Source: Prunella strophiata
Taxonomy: Eukaryota; Chordata; Aves; Passeriformes; Prunellidae
Direction of reading: 5' to 3'
Assembly (NCBI GenBank): GCA_036583965.1
Contig: JAZBQD010000015.1
Span: 65,440,330-65,504,329, forward strand
Length of the DNA stretch: 64,000 bases
In this document: positions 62,807 through 64,000 of the stretch, one piece after another
Numbering within the stretch: position 1 is the first letter of the stretch
How the letters are laid out: every line of letters starts with the position of its first letter
The notes under the pieces: generated by a model
Database searches by the model: none
The model's input: only the letters and a program-made list of their open reading frames with translations
What the model was told of the DNA's origin: nothing
Position numbers and translations under genes: made by a program

Positions 62807-64000
62807 TGGTTTTTTTTCCATGTCAGTGATAATCATAGGAGAGCCTAGGAAACAAGAAACTGAAGCAATAGCAAATGCTGATGTTAAATAATGGAAAACT
62901 TTTTGTATAGGATGTACCTAACTATGAATTGATATGCTTTAGTTTGAGAGCTTGTGATAAATTGTTCTGGTCTTTCTCCATTGTAATCAATGCCACAGAA
63001 AGAGTGAATGAATATCCACAGCCAACCCCATTTGTTGAAATTACTGTGACCCATGATGTTTAATCAGAAAAGCCTCCTCCTGAAATGTGGGCAACACCCA
63101 TTTTAAAAATGGGCTGTTTTGGAAGTAAGTGATGTATGTACCTCTGGATTTTATTGTCAGTCTGAAAGCAAAAGCTTTGGATTCCAAGTAGAAGGATGAC
63201 TGAAATGAGAGAAACTTAAAAGATTTTACTTAAGCTGTATCAGGCTGTCTCTTTTATAGAGGTTTGTGTATGTGACATATGGAAGAGCTGTAAGAAGCAA
63301 AGTGACATATGTGCTTTGCTTGGGCCAAAGTCCTAGAAAAAGTCAGATATGAGTTAGTTTATGTGGTACGTGGAAGGCTAGGAATAGAAACTGCCACCTT
63401 TGCTGTTAGTGTTATCTTCCAACAAACGTTTTTGCAAGCTTCAAAGCGAAACTAAAGTATCTTAAAATGAATTGCCTTTTTTTTTTCTTTTTGTACAGAG
63501 ATTGACACTGCAGGGAGGGAGGGAATCTTAGTGTTCCAATGATTAAAGACTGCCATCTGGAAATTAGTGAAGTAACCTCATATAAATATCTAGTATATAG
63601 ATTAAATTAATTTAATTCATTATGGTCAAAATTCATCCAGTTTTTGGAGGAAAGAGGATATAAACACTTCAAAGGGACTAGCATTTAAATTATACCCCAC
63701 ATTTAGGAGAGCTTACAGTGGTGCTGCTAGTGAAGAAAGGACATTTTATGTGTTCTTTACTATTTTAGATTGTGTAGGGAGTTTCAGGTTTTCATTAGAA
63801 GTCTGAACAGCAAAAATATATTCATGGATGTTGTACTGAGTTTGATTAATACTATAGTAAAAGCTCTACTTTTACATACTCCAAAAACCTGAATTGGATT
63901 ATATTGTTTTGTAATATCTTTCTATTGGAACTGCTAAATAGTATTCCTTGCACATTTAAATTTCAGAATGATCAAGCTACCATTTTTAAATCTCTTGTAT
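62807..64000. other. Unique AT-rich non-coding DNA
   Basis: No gene or mobile element is recognisable. A 16-bp perfect palindrome lies at 63601-63616 and a T-rich tract near 63478-63492. Confidence 0.6.
63601..63616. repeat. 16-bp AT-only perfect palindrome
   Basis: ATTAAATTAATTTAAT is its own reverse complement and contains homeodomain-type TTAATT cores. In AT-rich DNA this can occur by chance. Confidence 0.85.

Noticed and set aside
1..64000. CRISPR array, bacterial operon, phage or viral genome, CpG-island promoter
   Set aside because: There are no regularly spaced repeats, no run of long adjacent genes, and no dense CG stretch anywhere in the window.

Overview
The window looks like ordinary non-coding DNA from a bird nuclear genome, most likely a songbird-type genome. 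The evidence is AT-rich sequence with very few CG dinucleotides, seven to eight pieces of CR1 non-LTR retrotransposon (most ending in the typical short tail repeats of the ATTCTATG type), and two LTR-type insertions of endogenous-retrovirus character. I see no L1 or Alu-like repeats. There is no bacterial or viral gene layout, no CpG island, no recognisable rRNA, tRNA or CRISPR array, and no protein-coding gene that I can name. Most open frames are shorter than 100 codons, the longest being 138 codons, which is expected by chance in 64 kb read in six frames.

Layout. 1-5.4 kb is unique AT-rich DNA. CR1 fragments on the minus strand lie at 5.4 kb and 8.4-8.9 kb, with a pair of perfect hairpins between them at 7.5 kb. 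8.9-24.0 kb is mostly unique, with an A15-T20 homopolymer junction at 15.3 kb and a block with clustered octamer-type motifs at 21.0-21.5 kb. A solitary LTR on the minus strand fills 24.05-24.63 kb. 24.6-46.3 kb is unique, with a 62-base T run at 26.85 kb, a cysteine-rich open frame behind a good splice acceptor at 31.1-31.4 kb, and an old CR1-like scrap at 41.5 kb. A young-looking plus-strand CR1 lies at 46.3-47.0 kb. At 50.55-52.58 kb a CR1 is split by a 1.1 kb LTR-type insertion flanked by a 5-base target duplication. Two more minus-strand CR1 pieces lie at 60.3 kb and 62.4-62.8 kb.

Nothing here forms a pathway. The window is best read as intergenic DNA or the inside of a very long intron, carrying layered retrotransposon debris and possibly a few enhancer-like blocks. 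I list several candidate exons because they have a good acceptor, an open frame and a good donor or poly(A) signal, but splice-like pairs of this kind are common by chance and I give them low confidence. The most interesting coding candidate is the cysteine-rich frame at 31.14-31.39 kb, which resembles but does not match the beta-defensin spacing and has one in-frame stop. The firmest structural finding is the nested LTR in CR1 at 50.55-52.58 kb.
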